From: Thermoleophilia bacterium
GTDB lineage: Bacteria > Actinomycetota > Thermoleophilia > Gaiellales > Gaiellaceae
Direction: 5' to 3'
DNA: 58,911 nucleotides
Assembly (NCBI GenBank): GCA_009694305.1
Contig: SHVL01000009.1
Span: 1 to 58,911 of the forward strand
In this document: positions 39,560 to 49,300 of the stretch, in pieces
Layout of the letters: each line of letters opens with the position of its first letter
How positions within the stretch are numbered: the first letter of the stretch is position 1
Notes under the pieces: model-generated
What the model was told of the DNA's origin: nothing
Seen by the model: the letters and a program-made list of their open reading frames with translations, nothing else
Databases searched by the model: none
Program-made: the position numbers and the translations under genes

Positions 39560-40648
39560 CTAGCTCTGGAGCCCGGCCTCCGTAAGGGGGCGACGTGCCC
39601 ACGCGAACGTCTTCGTGTACCAGCCTTCGAGCGGCTGCAACGTGACCCCCGCACCCGAGGAATGGGCGAACCATCCGTTCCCGATGAAGATACCGGTGTG
39701 TCCGACCTCCGCCGCAGACGACCGCGGGCCCTTGCTGCCGAAGAAGATGACGTCACCCGGTTGCAGCCCGTCGATGCCGATCCGGGCCGGCTGTTTCACC
39801 TCGGCGCTCATCGCGTAGGTCGTCCTCCCCTTGAGCATGTCGCTCAGGAGAAGCGCGCCGGGATACGGCTTCGTCTTGTACACCCGCCAGACAAATCCCG
39901 AGCAGTCGAAGCCGCCCGGCAGCGTGACCGTCCCGCCGGGCGCAGTGGCGCTCCAGAGCTGCTGCGTCCTCTCCGAGGTACCGGCCCAGACGTAGGGATA
40001 CCCGACGAACCGAAGGGCCCTCGTGAGAACTGCGCGTTGCCAGTCGCCGGTCTCGGGTACCGAGAACGTCTGACTGACCTGGTCGAGCCAGGTGATCTGT
40101 CCCGATGTCAACGCCAGCGCGCGCGCCAGTGAATAGGCAGCTTCTGCCCGTGTTGCAGGCTGCTGCGGAAGAAGCTCGAGCTCGTCCGACCCCAGCGGAT
40201 GGTTGACCCTGAGGCCGAGCAGCCGGGCAACCGTCTCCGTCCCGAGCATGGATGTCGGAGCGAGCCCGGCGTCCCGGGCCGCAATCCGGATCCTGCGCGC
40301 AGCCGGCGTCAGCCCGAGCGCGCCCACGAGCTGTGCGTCGAGCTCGCGGATCGTCACGAGGTGGCCTGGATCGGCGGGTGCGACAGGGCTCTTACCCCAG
40401 GCGACGAGCGCCGCTGCCAGCTCACCCCGCGTGAGCGGGTCGTCGGGACGGAAGGTGGCGGGGTCGGTGCCCAGGATCGATGCCGCCGTAACAGCCCTGA
40501 TCTGCGCGCTGGCCCACGATACGACGACGGGCGGCAACGAACCACCGGGGACGCCGGTGAACGACACGGCAGGGAGTGACGCAGTGGAAGCGCCCGCCAC
40601 GCCGAGCGCAACGAGAAGGGTTGACAGGAACGCGATCATACGTCGCAT
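39560..40648 (-). CDS. Secreted SLH-domain and NlpC/P60 cell-wall hydrolase
   Basis: 362 aa. Residues 1-25 are a signal peptide (IAFLSTLLVALGVAGAS). One to three S-layer-homology repeats follow (ILG.DPATFRPDDPLTRGELAAALV and LL.QQPATRAEAAYSLARALAL). The C-terminal NlpC/P60 domain has the catalytic triad Cys in GGFDCSGFVW, His in EVGHTGIFI and His in WFAHSSG. It should cleave peptidoglycan stem peptides and be held at the wall by SLH repeats. It is divergent from the selenoprotein candidate gene. Confidence 0.88.
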   Translation of the reverse strand: MRRMIAFLSTLLVALGVAGASTASLPAVSFTGVPGGSLPPVVVSWASAQIRAVTAASILGTDPATFRPDDPLTRGELAAALVAWGKSPVAPADPGHLVTIRELDAQLVGALGLTPAARRIRIAARDAGLAPTSMLGTETVARLLGLRVNHPLGSDELELLPQQPATRAEAAYSLARALALTSGQITWLDQVSQTFSVPETGDWQRAVLTRALRFVGYPYVWAGTSERTQQLWSATAPGGTVTLPGGFDCSGFVWRVYKTKPYPGALLLSDMLKGRTTYAMSAEVKQPARIGIDGLQPGDVIFFGSKGPRSSAAEVGHTGIFIGNGWFAHSSGAGVTLQPLEGWYTKTFAWARRPLTEAGLQS

Positions 40649-40772
40649 TTCCCGTGTATCGGGCAGTTCCCCCGGGGACTTGAGCGGCCCCCGGACGATG
40701 CAGAGCAGATCAGCGAAGGGCCGAGCTCTTCCACGTTGATGAAGAATGACGGGCGAGGGACCTCCCGGCCGC

Positions 40773-40778
40773 TACGAT
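40773..40778 (+). promoter_or_regulatory. -10-like hexamer TACGAT for the thioredoxin-like gene
   Basis: TACGAT lies 6 nt before GTG 40785, which supports that GTG as a leaderless start over ATG 40746. Confidence 0.4.
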
Positions 40779-40784
40779 ACCTCT

Positions 40785-41279
40785 GTGCTCCGGCGGCTGA
40801 CCCCACTCCTCCTCACCCTCACGGCGCTCGCGGTGCTTGTCGCAGTCGCGACGGCTGCCGCTGCTGTCCGCCCGCCTGCACCGGCAACCGCAGGCCCGAC
40901 GGTCACGGGTGGGAAGGCCTCGCTCGCCGCTCTCCGCGGCAAGCCGGTGTTCATCAATGTCTGGTCGTCCTGGTGAAGCACGTGTCAGGGCGAGGCAGTT
41001 GCCTACGCACGTTGGGTGAAGCAACAGGGCAAGGCCTACGGCTTCCTCGGCCTCGACGCCGGTGACGCGATCGCCGACGGACGCGCGTTCGTGAAGCGTT
41101 ATGGCTGGACGTGGCCGTCGATCGCCGATCCGCAAAGGATTCTCTCACGCAGATTTGGCGCGAACTCCCAGCCGGCCATCCTGCTGATCGACGCGCAGGG
41201 CCGGTTCGTTGCCGGCTTCCAGGGACGTGGAACGCCCGCGCGCTGGAACGATCTGAAGCGCAAGCTCCGCTCGCCGTAG
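40785..41279 (+). CDS. Thioredoxin-like (TlpA/ResA-type) protein with in-frame UGA at the first redox Cys: candidate selenoprotein
   Basis: 164 residues from GTG 40785 if the TGA at 40974-40976 is read as selenocysteine (U64); from ATG 40746 it would have 13 more. Residues 1-27 are a signal anchor. The thioredoxin-like domain has LRGKPVFINVWSSW-U-S-T-C-QGEA, FLGLDAGD, YGWTWPSIADP, and QPAILLIDAQGRF with the cis-Pro. UGA falls exactly on the first Cys of CxxC, and the same reading frame is open, with family-like sequence, on both sides. Extracytoplasmic thiol reduction is the family role. A nonsense mutation or base error (TGT/TGC to TGA) is the alternative, in which case this is a pseudogene. 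Confidence 0.6.
40980..41012 (+). promoter_or_regulatory. SECIS-like hairpin downstream of the UGA codon
   Basis: GCG-AGGC, loop AGTT, GCCT-a-CGC (40990-41008) gives a 7-bp stem with one bulged A. It is capped by a 4-nt loop starting 20 nt after the UGA with G in its second position. ACGTG (40980-40984) and CACGT (41008-41012) add an outer stem. Bacterial SECIS elements lie in this range and need a G within the first two loop bases. The structure overlaps coding sequence, as it should in bacteria. Confidence 0.45.
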
Positions 41280-41316
41280 GAACTCGGGCGCGAGGCCGCC
41301 GTGACAGGATGACCCG

Positions 41317-41718
41317 ATGACCTCCGACGAAGCGCTTCTCGGTGCTCTCCAACAGGCCGAAACCGTCACCCCGGAGGAGCGGTCTGTCCTCCTCTGTTTT
41401 CTCGCGGGGCGCTGCGTTGTCCCGGATGCGGTGGAGCTGACCGCCGCCCTGCGGCGCTCCGAGCTCCTGCTCGCAGCAGGCGGTGACCCACGTCGCCCGC
41501 TCGAGCTCTATGGCCGCGCGGTGACCGCTCTGGCAGACGACCTGGACGACTCGACGCTGCGCGCACAGCTCGCTACGGGACTCGCCTCGCTCGGCCCCGC
41601 AGCCGAGGGACTCCCCTCCACCACCACAGCCGTGGCACAGCTCCGCCACGATGCGGACCTCGCGTGGCAGTGCTACGCGATGGCCCTGCTTGCAGAGGCG
41701 CTCGCCGACCCCGGGTGA
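41317..41718 (+). CDS. Hypothetical alpha-helical protein
   Basis: 133 aa. Mostly Ala, Leu, Asp and Glu helix (VELTAALRRSELLLAAGGD, ADLAWQCYAMALLAEALAD), without signal peptide, membrane segment or known motif. It lies 37 nt after the thioredoxin-like gene on the same strand. GTG 41715 in its stop (GTGA) opens a frame that runs into the ABC gene antisense-like; that frame is not called. Confidence 0.55.
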   Translation: MTSDEALLGALQQAETVTPEERSVLLCFLAGRCVVPDAVELTAALRRSELLLAAGGDPRRPLELYGRAVTALADDLDDSTLRAQLATGLASLGPAAEGLPSTTTAVAQLRHDADLAWQCYAMALLAEALADPG

Positions 41719-41842
41719 GCCAGACATCCGTCGAAAGACTCTCGCTACTGGCAACGATCTCGGTCCGCGCCTTCGGGGGTCCGGAAGCGGGAAGGTGGTT
41801 CGCGCACCGGATCGTCTTCGGCTTGCGGGCCGACGAGGCTGG

Positions 41843-41967
41843 TAGAATACGTTTCCGGCCGCCTCGGAGCCTTGCTCCGGGCCGCATGCTTGTCGTCAGA
41901 TCGAGGCGACAGCCATCTCTGACAACCGCGTGCCGTCCCGGCACCGAGCCAGGAGTCCGACCCGCGC
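41843..41967 (+). promoter_or_regulatory. Promoter and structured leader of the ABC exporter
   Basis: TAGAAT (41843-41848) resembles a -10 box. About 120 nt separate it from GTG 41968. The leader contains a perfect hairpin CGGAGC-CTT-GCTCCG (41865-41879) and a weaker TGTCG/CGACA pairing further on. SD CAGGAG lies about 12 nt before GTG. No known riboswitch class is recognised. Confidence 0.4.
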
Positions 41968-43725
41968 GTGCAAGATGTGAACCCTCCCGATCTGACCCTC
42001 GGCCCGACATTGCGCCACCTCTACCCGCTGTGGCGCGAGCAATGGCGTCTCGTCATGGTCGGCATCCTCTGCGCACTCGCCTTTACGGGCCTCTCGCTGG
42101 CGATCCCGATCCTGATCCAGCGCACGATCGACAATGCGATCGACGGCGGCGACACCTCACTCCTCCTTCGCTATCTCGGTCTGATGCTCGTGATCGGAGC
42201 GCTTCGCTTCGGCGTCAACTTCATGCGTCGCTACTCGGCTGCCCGCATCGGCATCACGGCCGAGGCGCGGTTGCGCGGGATGATGTACGACGCCTACCTC
42301 CGCTTCCCGCGCGCCTTCTACGACAGGCATGCGACCGGCGAGGTGATCTCCCGCGCAACGAACGACATCTACCCGGTGCGCTACTTCATCGGCTGGGGCG
42401 TCATCCAGGCGATGCAAAGCGCGATGATGCTGATCGGCGCTGCCGTCGTCCTCACCTCTGTCAACGCCAGGCTTGCCCTCTACGCGGCCCTCGCGATGCC
42501 TGCGGTTGCGGTGCTGACATACATCTTCGCGCAGAGGGTTCATCCCATCTCACGCGCCGTCCAGGCGAGGAAGGGAAACCTGACCGAGGCCACCGACGAA
42601 GCGGTGATCGGGATCGAGATGGTGCAGGCATTCGGCCGAGAGGAAGATATCCGCAACCGCTTCGGAGACAGAGCCGATGCTCTACGCGCCGAGACGATGC
42701 GACAGGCGGGCCTCGAGGCGCGGTTTCTTCCCGGCCTGATCTTCCTCCCGACACTCGGGATCGCCGCCGTTCTCTACTTCGGCGGTAAGGATGCGATAGC
42801 CGGAACGCTGACAATCGGTGAGTTCGCGCTGTTCACGACACTGCTGCTGCAGCTCGTGTGGCCGCTCGAGGCACTCGGCTGGATCATCAACCTCGGCCAG
42901 CGGGCGACGGCCGCGGCGTCCCGGTCGTTCGCCTGGCTGAGATTTATCGAGCCACTCGCCGAACCGGCACACCCCATTCACCTCCCGGATGGCCCTCTGG
43001 CGATCCGGTTCGAGAGCGTCCACTTCAGCTACGGGGTCGGCAGCGAGGTGCTCTCCGGCGTCGCCCTCGATGTCGCTCCCGGCGAGATAGTCGCGGTCTG
43101 CGGAGCCACCGGAGCCGGAAAGACCTCGCTGCTCAACCTGCTGCCGCGGTTCTATGACCCCACCGAGGGCCGCGTGCTCGTTGGAGGGATCGACAGCCGG
43201 GATATAGCGCTGCAGGAGCTCCGCGGCGCCGTGGCTCTCGTGACGCAGAAACCCGTTCTCTTCTCCGTGCTCTTACGCGACAACCTGCTCGCGGGCCGCC
43301 CCGACGCAGACTGGGCCGACGTGCTTGCCGCCTGCGAAGCAGCGGGCGTGGCCTCGTTCGTCAACGGGCTCCCGAACGGCTACGACACGCTCATCGGCGA
43401 GCGCGGGGTCAACCTCTCCGGGGGCCAGCGCCAGCGCGTCGCACTGGCCCGGGCGCTCGTCGCCCGGGCTCGGGTGATCGTGCTCGACGACCCACTGTCG
43501 GCCGTTGACACCCAGACCGAGCGTCACCTCGTGGCAACCCTTCGTCCTGCGGTTCTGGGGCGCACCGTGCTGATCGCCGGGCAGCGCCTCTCGACCATTC
43601 TCGTCGCAGACCGGGCGATCGTCCTGAAGGACGGCCGCGTGGTCGAGAACGGGGCCCCACGCGACCTGCTCCGCCTCGGCGGCGTCTTCACCGCCCTCTT
43701 CGGAGACGAAGTACTTGCCGCCTGA
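41968..43725 (+). CDS. ABC exporter half-transporter with degenerate ATP site
   Basis: 585 aa: six-helix exporter TMD (1-320) and NBD (345-585). Walker A GATGAGKTS, Q-loop VTQKPVLF, signature LSGGQRQR. The Walker B end is VLDDPLSAVD, with Asp where catalytic Glu is expected, and the H-loop is GQRLS (Gln for His), so this site is probably non-catalytic. Such a chain pairs with a competent partner in heterodimeric multidrug/lipid exporters. The next gene overlaps it by 11 nt and has canonical motifs. Start GTG 41968 follows CAGGAG. Confidence 0.9.
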   Translation: MQDVNPPDLTLGPTLRHLYPLWREQWRLVMVGILCALAFTGLSLAIPILIQRTIDNAIDGGDTSLLLRYLGLMLVIGALRFGVNFMRRYSAARIGITAEARLRGMMYDAYLRFPRAFYDRHATGEVISRATNDIYPVRYFIGWGVIQAMQSAMMLIGAAVVLTSVNARLALYAALAMPAVAVLTYIFAQRVHPISRAVQARKGNLTEATDEAVIGIEMVQAFGREEDIRNRFGDRADALRAETMRQAGLEARFLPGLIFLPTLGIAAVLYFGGKDAIAGTLTIGEFALFTTLLLQLVWPLEALGWIINLGQRATAAASRSFAWLRFIEPLAEPAHPIHLPDGPLAIRFESVHFSYGVGSEVLSGVALDVAPGEIVAVCGATGAGKTSLLNLLPRFYDPTEGRVLVGGIDSRDIALQELRGAVALVTQKPVLFSVLLRDNLLAGRPDADWADVLAACEAAGVASFVNGLPNGYDTLIGERGVNLSGGQRQRVALARALVARARVIVLDDPLSAVDTQTERHLVATLRPAVLGRTVLIAGQRLSTILVADRAIVLKDGRVVENGAPRDLLRLGGVFTALFGDEVLAA

Positions 43726-45466
43726 ACCCCGCACCGGGCTCTCTCGCCTCCTGCGCTACACGGTCGGCCGCCGAAGGCAATTCGCCATTGTCATCCTGCT
43801 TGCAGCCGTCTCCGCCGCCGCACCCGTCGTCGGGTGGGCGATCATCGGGGACGCGATCGACAGCGGGATCAAGGCAGACAATCCCTCACGGCTCACCGTT
43901 GACGTCGTCCTCTACATCGCCGTCGGCCTGACCGCCTGGATCCTCGGGTCGCTGACCTGGCAGATGCTCGCGGGAATCGGCCAGCAGATCGTGCTCGACC
44001 TGCGCCGCGACGTGTTCGGGCACCTCACGTCTCTCTCGCTCCGGTACTTCTCGCAACAGAAAGCGGGCTGGATCATCGCGCGTCTGACGAGCGACGTCGA
44101 TGCGCTCTCCGAAGTGCTCAACCAGGGTCTGACGACGCTCGTGATCAACTCGATGACTCTGGTTGCCGCGGTCATCGGGCTCTTCGTCCTCGACTGGCGA
44201 CTCGGCGTCGTCGCGCTCGTCATCCTGCCACCGGCCGTCGTCGCTACCCGGTGGTTCCAGGCCACGTCGCTCATCGCCTTTGCCGACGTGCGAACCCGGA
44301 TCGCGGTCGTCACGGCCCAGCTCGCCGAGTCTGTCTCCGGGATGGCAGTGATCCAGGCCTTTGGCCGCGAGCGCGCGTTTCAGTCCGAGTTCGACGGCCT
44401 GAACGAGGCAAACAGGGTCTCGAACGTCTACGCACAGAAGCTCTCGTCGTTCTTCTTCCCCGCGATCGAGTTCCTCGGCGTGATCGCCACGGTCTGCGTG
44501 CTCTTTGCCGGCGCGAGGATGATCGGCGCCGGCTCGCTCGAAATCGGGACGCTGATCGCTGCGATGGGGATGCTTCAGCTCGTCTTCCAACCACTCCAGG
44601 AGCTGTCGGAGCTGTACGGCCAGGTGCAGGCGGCGAGCGCGGCAATGACGAAGATCTCGACCGTCCTCGATGCCGAACAGGACATCACCGACCGTGAAGG
44701 CGCTCCCGAGATCGGCCACATCGCGGGTCATCTGCAACTCGAGAACGTCGTCTTCGCCTACGGCGACGAGACCGTCATCCACGGCATCTCGATCGACGTC
44801 CCGGCGGGCGGATGTGTCGCCCTCGTGGGCGAGTCGGGGGGCGGCAAGTCCACGACCGCGAAGCTGATCGCCCGGTTCTACGACCCGCTCGAGGGGTCGG
44901 TAAAGGTAGACGGCGTCGATCTTCGAGACATCCAACTCGGGTCGCTACGCCGGCAACTCGGTGTCGTGCTCCAGGACCCGTTCCTCTTCAGCGGCACGAT
45001 CGCCGACAACATCCGCTTTGGTCGCCCCGGGGCGACCGACGAGGAGGTCGCCTCGGCGGCCCGGGCGATCGGCGTAGACAGGGTCACCGCACGATTCGAG
45101 GATGGCCTCGCTCACGTCGTACGCGAAGGCGGATCGGGCCTGTCGGCAGGCGAGCGACAGCTGATCTCGATCGCACGGGCCCTGCTCGCCGACCCACGAA
45201 TCCTGATCCTCGACGAGGCGACCTCGAACATCGACCGCCCGAGCGAGATCCTGATCGAGAAGGCGTTCGACACGCTGCTCCGCGGACGAACGTCCGTGAT
45301 CATCGCCCACCGCCTCGCGACGGTGCGGAGAGCCGACGAGATTCTCGTGATCGAGCACGGACATGTGACGCAGCGTGGCACCGAGGCGAAACTGCTGTCC
45401 GAGGACGGCCCGTTTCGCCGGCTAGCGGAAACGATGCACGGCATGCCCATCCGCGATGTCGCGTAG
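43715..45466 (+). CDS. ABC exporter half-transporter, catalytic partner
   Basis: 583 aa from TTG 43715. TMD (1-330) with the coupling-helix region typical of the MsbA/LmrA type. NBD with GESGGGKST, VLQDPFLFSG, the signature LSAGERQ (Ala for the first Gly), Walker B ILILDEATSNID with Glu, and IAHRLAT with His. With the preceding gene it forms an asymmetric heterodimer. Substrate unknown; multidrug or lipid-linked compound likely. Two inverted repeats downstream (45502-45536 and 45555-45571) may terminate the operon. Confidence 0.9.
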   Translation: MPPEPRTGLSRLLRYTVGRRRQFAIVILLAAVSAAAPVVGWAIIGDAIDSGIKADNPSRLTVDVVLYIAVGLTAWILGSLTWQMLAGIGQQIVLDLRRDVFGHLTSLSLRYFSQQKAGWIIARLTSDVDALSEVLNQGLTTLVINSMTLVAAVIGLFVLDWRLGVVALVILPPAVVATRWFQATSLIAFADVRTRIAVVTAQLAESVSGMAVIQAFGRERAFQSEFDGLNEANRVSNVYAQKLSSFFFPAIEFLGVIATVCVLFAGARMIGAGSLEIGTLIAAMGMLQLVFQPLQELSELYGQVQAASAAMTKISTVLDAEQDITDREGAPEIGHIAGHLQLENVVFAYGDETVIHGISIDVPAGGCVALVGESGGGKSTTAKLIARFYDPLEGSVKVDGVDLRDIQLGSLRRQLGVVLQDPFLFSGTIADNIRFGRPGATDEEVASAARAIGVDRVTARFEDGLAHVVREGGSGLSAGERQLISIARALLADPRILILDEATSNIDRPSEILIEKAFDTLLRGRTSVIIAHRLATVRRADEILVIEHGHVTQRGTEAKLLSEDGPFRRLAETMHGMPIRDVA

Positions 45467-45501
45467 CTGCCCCTGGGGGCGGGTGAGAGCGCGTACCAGA
45501 C

Positions 45502-45571
45502 CTGCCGCCACTCCCTCGCTTCAAACCACGGCAGGAGAGACCTACAGTGTGCAATGCCGCATCACGGCATG
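45502..45571 (+). terminator. Inverted repeats downstream of the ABC exporter
   Basis: CCTGCCG (45502-45508) pairs with CGGCAGG (45530-45536). ATGCCG-CATCA-CGGCAT (45555-45571) is a second, tighter hairpin. Neither has a T-run. The rest of the gap to 45654 shows no gene. Confidence 0.4.
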
Positions 45572-45654
45572 CTTCGAGGTCAACTCAAACCGCTGATCGA
45601 TCGCCGCCTGGCGACAGGTCAGCCGGGTCGAACGACCACCCGGAGATGCTCTAT

Positions 45655-45990
45655 CTACTCGCCCCAGTCAAAATCGCGCGAGCGACCCCAGAGGCCTTCT
45701 TCGAGCACCGGAGCTTCGGCGTCCACGACATTCTCGACGGTGTCCTCGCCGGGCCAGGGCAACGCGAGCGAGTGCAGTTCGATGGCGGGCTCACCGTCGA
45801 GGGTCTCCTCGATCCGGGCCTGTTCCTCTGACTTGAACAGCGGGTGGTTCTCGAATGGATCCTCGACCTGATAGCCGTCGAGCGGCATCGCCCCGTCGAG
45901 CTCGGCGTTCTGCTTCTTCAACTCGAGGTGATCCTGAATAACGCTGGCAAAGGGTGATGCGGGAAACTGCGTTTCGGTATCAACAGCCAT
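45655..45990 (-). CDS. Hypothetical acidic protein
   Basis: 111 aa from ATG 45990 with AGGAG 9 nt upstream. Acidic, Glu/Asp-rich, containing LELKKQNAEL, FENHPLFKSEEQARIEETL and a Trp-rich end (LWGRSRDFDWGE). No hydrophobic segment. The family is not recognised. The ribosome-binding site and the clean start support a real gene. It converges on the ABC exporter. Confidence 0.6.
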   Translation of the reverse strand: MAVDTETQFPASPFASVIQDHLELKKQNAELDGAMPLDGYQVEDPFENHPLFKSEEQARIEETLDGEPAIELHSLALPWPGEDTVENVVDAEAPVLEEGLWGRSRDFDWGE

Positions 45991-46132
45991 AGAATCTCCT
46001 GGCTCGGGGACAGAACAGGGGACACGGAATCTGGCCCCGCAGGGAATCGTAGCCGAACCGCGGGCCGCGCGGAACCTCACGTTCAAACGCCGCATTCGGT
46101 GCCCTTCCGCCCCGGGGTGTCATACTGAACAG

Positions 46133-46324
46133 ATGCCAGGACCGATTCCGACGAATCCGGTAGCCGCCGGCTGGCTCGCCTACCGTATGTGGCAGAAGCT
46201 TCCGCCCGCCCAGCAGCGTCTTCTGCTGCAGGCAGCCCGCACACACGGCCCCCGCGTCGCTGCTGCCGCAGCGGCAGCGGCGTCTACTGCCGCGGCCGCA
46301 GCGAAGACGCGAAAGCGAACCTGA
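46133..46324 (+). CDS. Small Ala-rich protein, hypothetical
   Basis: 63 aa. PTNPVAAGWLAYRMWQKLPPAQQ followed by an Ala-rich helix and a basic tail KTRKR. A CATACT-like hexamer precedes ATG 46133 by 6 nt and there is no ribosome-binding site. It could be a membrane-surface peptide or a spurious frame. It converges on sucA. Confidence 0.4.
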   Translation: MPGPIPTNPVAAGWLAYRMWQKLPPAQQRLLLQAARTHGPRVAAAAAAAASTAAAAAKTRKRT

Positions 46325-46390
46325 TCCCGGCTACGGAAGTGCAGCCCCGCCTGCGTCGTTGGGAGCGAACCGGTTGCTCCGAAGAGCCGA

Positions 46391-49300
46391 TCACCCGGCG
46401 GGAGTCCCGAGTGCGACCCGGACGATCCGATCCTGCTCGAGCTGGTGTGCCGTGGGATAGCCTTCGCTCGGAGATGCCTGCCACGAGCGGCCGGTGTAGG
46501 TGACACCAGGAACCGACGAGCTCGACCGCGCTGCGTCGTCGAGGCGATGCCTGATCGAACGCCATGCCCCCATGTTCTGGGGCTCCTCCTGGGCCCACAC
46601 GATCTCCTCGAGCCGCGGCAGGCTTGCGAAGAGTTCGGCCACGGCCTCGACCGGAAACGGGTAGAGCTGCTCGAGTCGCGCGACAGCGACTCCGACCGCG
46701 CGAGACCGCTCTTGATGGCCGACGATGTCGTAGTAGAGCTTCCCGCTGCAGATGACGAGCCTCCGCACATCGCTCCCGGCCTCCACATCCGGGATGACGG
46801 GCAAGAACGAGCCTTCGGAGAGATCCTCGAGGGCCGATGTGGCCTGCTTCAGGCGCAGCAGGCCCTTGGGTGTCATGACGACCAGCGGCCGCGCGGTGAC
46901 GTCGAGCGCCTGCCGCCGGAGCAGGTGGAAGAACTGCGCCGCCGTCGTACAGTTGGCGATCCGGATGTTGTCCTGCGCTCCCTGCTGCAGGAACCGTTCG
47001 AGTCGGGCGCTCGAGTGCTCGGGGCCGTTGCCCTCGTACCCGTGGGGAAGCAGCAGAGTGAGCCGTGACGTCTGACCCCACTTCGACCGTCCCGCTACGA
47101 GGAACTGGTCGATCACGATCTGGGCGCCGTTGACAAAATCGCCGAACTGCGCCTCCCAGAGCACGAGTGCATCCGGCGCGGCAACGGAATAGCCGTACTC
47201 GAACCCGAGTGCCGCATACTCCGAGAGCGGTGAGTTGTAGATCTCGAACGATGCAGCGGCGGTGACGAGATTCTTGATCGGCGCGTACGTCTCACCGGTG
47301 GTCGGGTCATGGAAGACGAGGTGCCGATGGGCGAACGTGCCGCGCTCGGTGTCCTGGCCCGAGAGCCGGAGTGGGATGCCGTCCTCGAGCAGTGATGCAT
47401 AGGCAAGAGCCTCGCCCTGGCCCCAGTCGATCCCGCCCTGGTCGATCATCTCGTGGCGGCGGTCGAGTTGCTTCGCAAGCTTGTCGTTGATCGTGAACCC
47501 CTCCGGAACGGCCAGCAGTTGGTCGTTCAGAGCGCGCAGGCGATCGGCGGCGACAGCCGTAACGACGTTGGCGGACGCATCGCCGGGCATCTGCTCCGGG
47601 GTGTCGTCGGCGACCGCCACCGGAACCGCCCCACCACTGATCGAGGTTCGGAGCTGCTCGTGCGCGCGACGAAGCGTGGCCGTCACATCGGCAGCGTATG
47701 CCTCGCACTCCTTCTCGGTGACCACGCCGTCCTTCACGAGTCGTGTTGCGTAGAGCGCACGGACGGTCGGCTGCCTCAGGATCCGCTCCACCATCAGAGG
47801 CTGGGTATACGAAGCGTCATCCTGCTCGTTATGGCCGAACCGGCGGTAGCCGACCAGATCGATCACGAAGTCGTGTCCGAACTCGACCCGGTAGGCGAGT
47901 GCCAGCCTCACAGCCGACAGGGCTGCCTCGGGGTCGTCGGCGTTGACGTGGACGATCGGGACGTCGAACCCCTTGGCGAGGTCGCTCGAGTAGCGCGTAG
48001 ACCGGCTCTCCGTCGGGTCGGTGGTGTAGCCGATCTGGTTGTTCGTGATGAGGTGCAGCGTCCCGCCCGTCGAATACCCCTCGAGCGACTGGAGGTTCAA
48101 CGTCTCCGCGACGACGCCTTGCCCCGGGAAAGCTGCATCACCGTGGATCAGAACAGGAAGAGCGACCGAGGGATCGTGGATGCCCGCACCGCTCGAACGA
48201 TCCGTCTGCTCGGCTCGGGCGCGACCCTCTACAACGGGATCGGCCGCCTCGAGGTGGCTCGGGTTGGGAACGATCATCACGTCTATCTCGCCGGCGTCGG
48301 TGAGGCGGGTGCCCGAAGCCGGCAGATGATATTTGACGTCTCCGGTGCCGCCCTCGGGATCGACAACCAGTGCGTCCATCGACCGCTCGCCCTCGAACTC
48401 CCGCAGGATCGACTGGTACGACCGGCCGACGGTGTGCGCGAGGGCATTGAGCCGTCCCCGATGTGCCATGCCGATCACGACCTCGTGCGCTCCAGCGGCG
48501 GCAGCGAGGGCGATGGTCTCGTCGAGCATCGGCACGAGGGAGTCGAGACCCTCGAGAGAGAACTGCTTCTGTCCGAGGAACGATCGGCGCAGGTACTGCT
48601 CGAACCCCTCGACCTCGGAGAGGCGCCGGAGGAGCGCCCGCCGCTTCTCTGCGGGAAGCGGTTGCCGGAAGCGTCCCGACTCGATCGCCTGCCTGAGCCA
48701 GACGCGCTCCGCGTGATCCGAGATGTGCTCGATCTCGTAGGCCATCGACCCGGTGTACACGTCCCGGAGAAGCGGCAATGCCTCGAGCAACGTCTCCCCC
48801 CCGACGTAGAGACGGAGGAGCGACGCCGGAACCCGGGCCTGCAGCATCGGCGTGAGCGCGGGCACGAGTCGTGACTCGTCGAGTGCAGGATCACCGATCG
48901 GCTCCGAGCCGAGTGGGTCGAGTCGCGCCGCAAGATGACCGTGCATCCGGTAGGCCTTGACGAGTGCCATGGCCGCCGCAACCCCGCCGAGAAGCGTCTC
49001 GTCAACCATCGCGGAGACCGTCGCGGGCCGATGGCCGGGTTCGGCCGGTACACGAGGCCCTGGCCCGGCCGGCGCGGGCACTGACACTTCGAGGCCGGAC
49101 GGTTCCGGCGTAGCGCTTGCGGGTGCGCTTGCGGACACGACCACCGGTGTAATCACCGGAGCCGCAGCCCTAGTTTCGACGGGAGTCCGGGGGGCAAGTC
49201 CGACAACCGGCACCGCTACGGCCCCGGGAACGGTAGGCCCGGCGCTCGGCCGGTCGAGCGCGAACGGGTCGGCAAGCCCTGGCGGTGCTGGGGGAAATGC

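Noticed and set aside
41715-42788. Frame starting at GTG 41715, coupled to the previous stop
   Set aside because: It runs through the leader into the ABC gene in another frame and ends in Arg/Pro-rich nonsense. No ribosome-binding site.
46445-47068. Plus-strand frame opposite sucA 3' end
   Set aside because: Antisense to coding sequence with conserved E1 motifs; no SD or hexamer before its start.
47453-48874. Plus-strand frame of 473 codons opposite sucA
   Set aside because: Pure antisense of a complete E1 enzyme; low-complexity Arg/Leu-rich translation.
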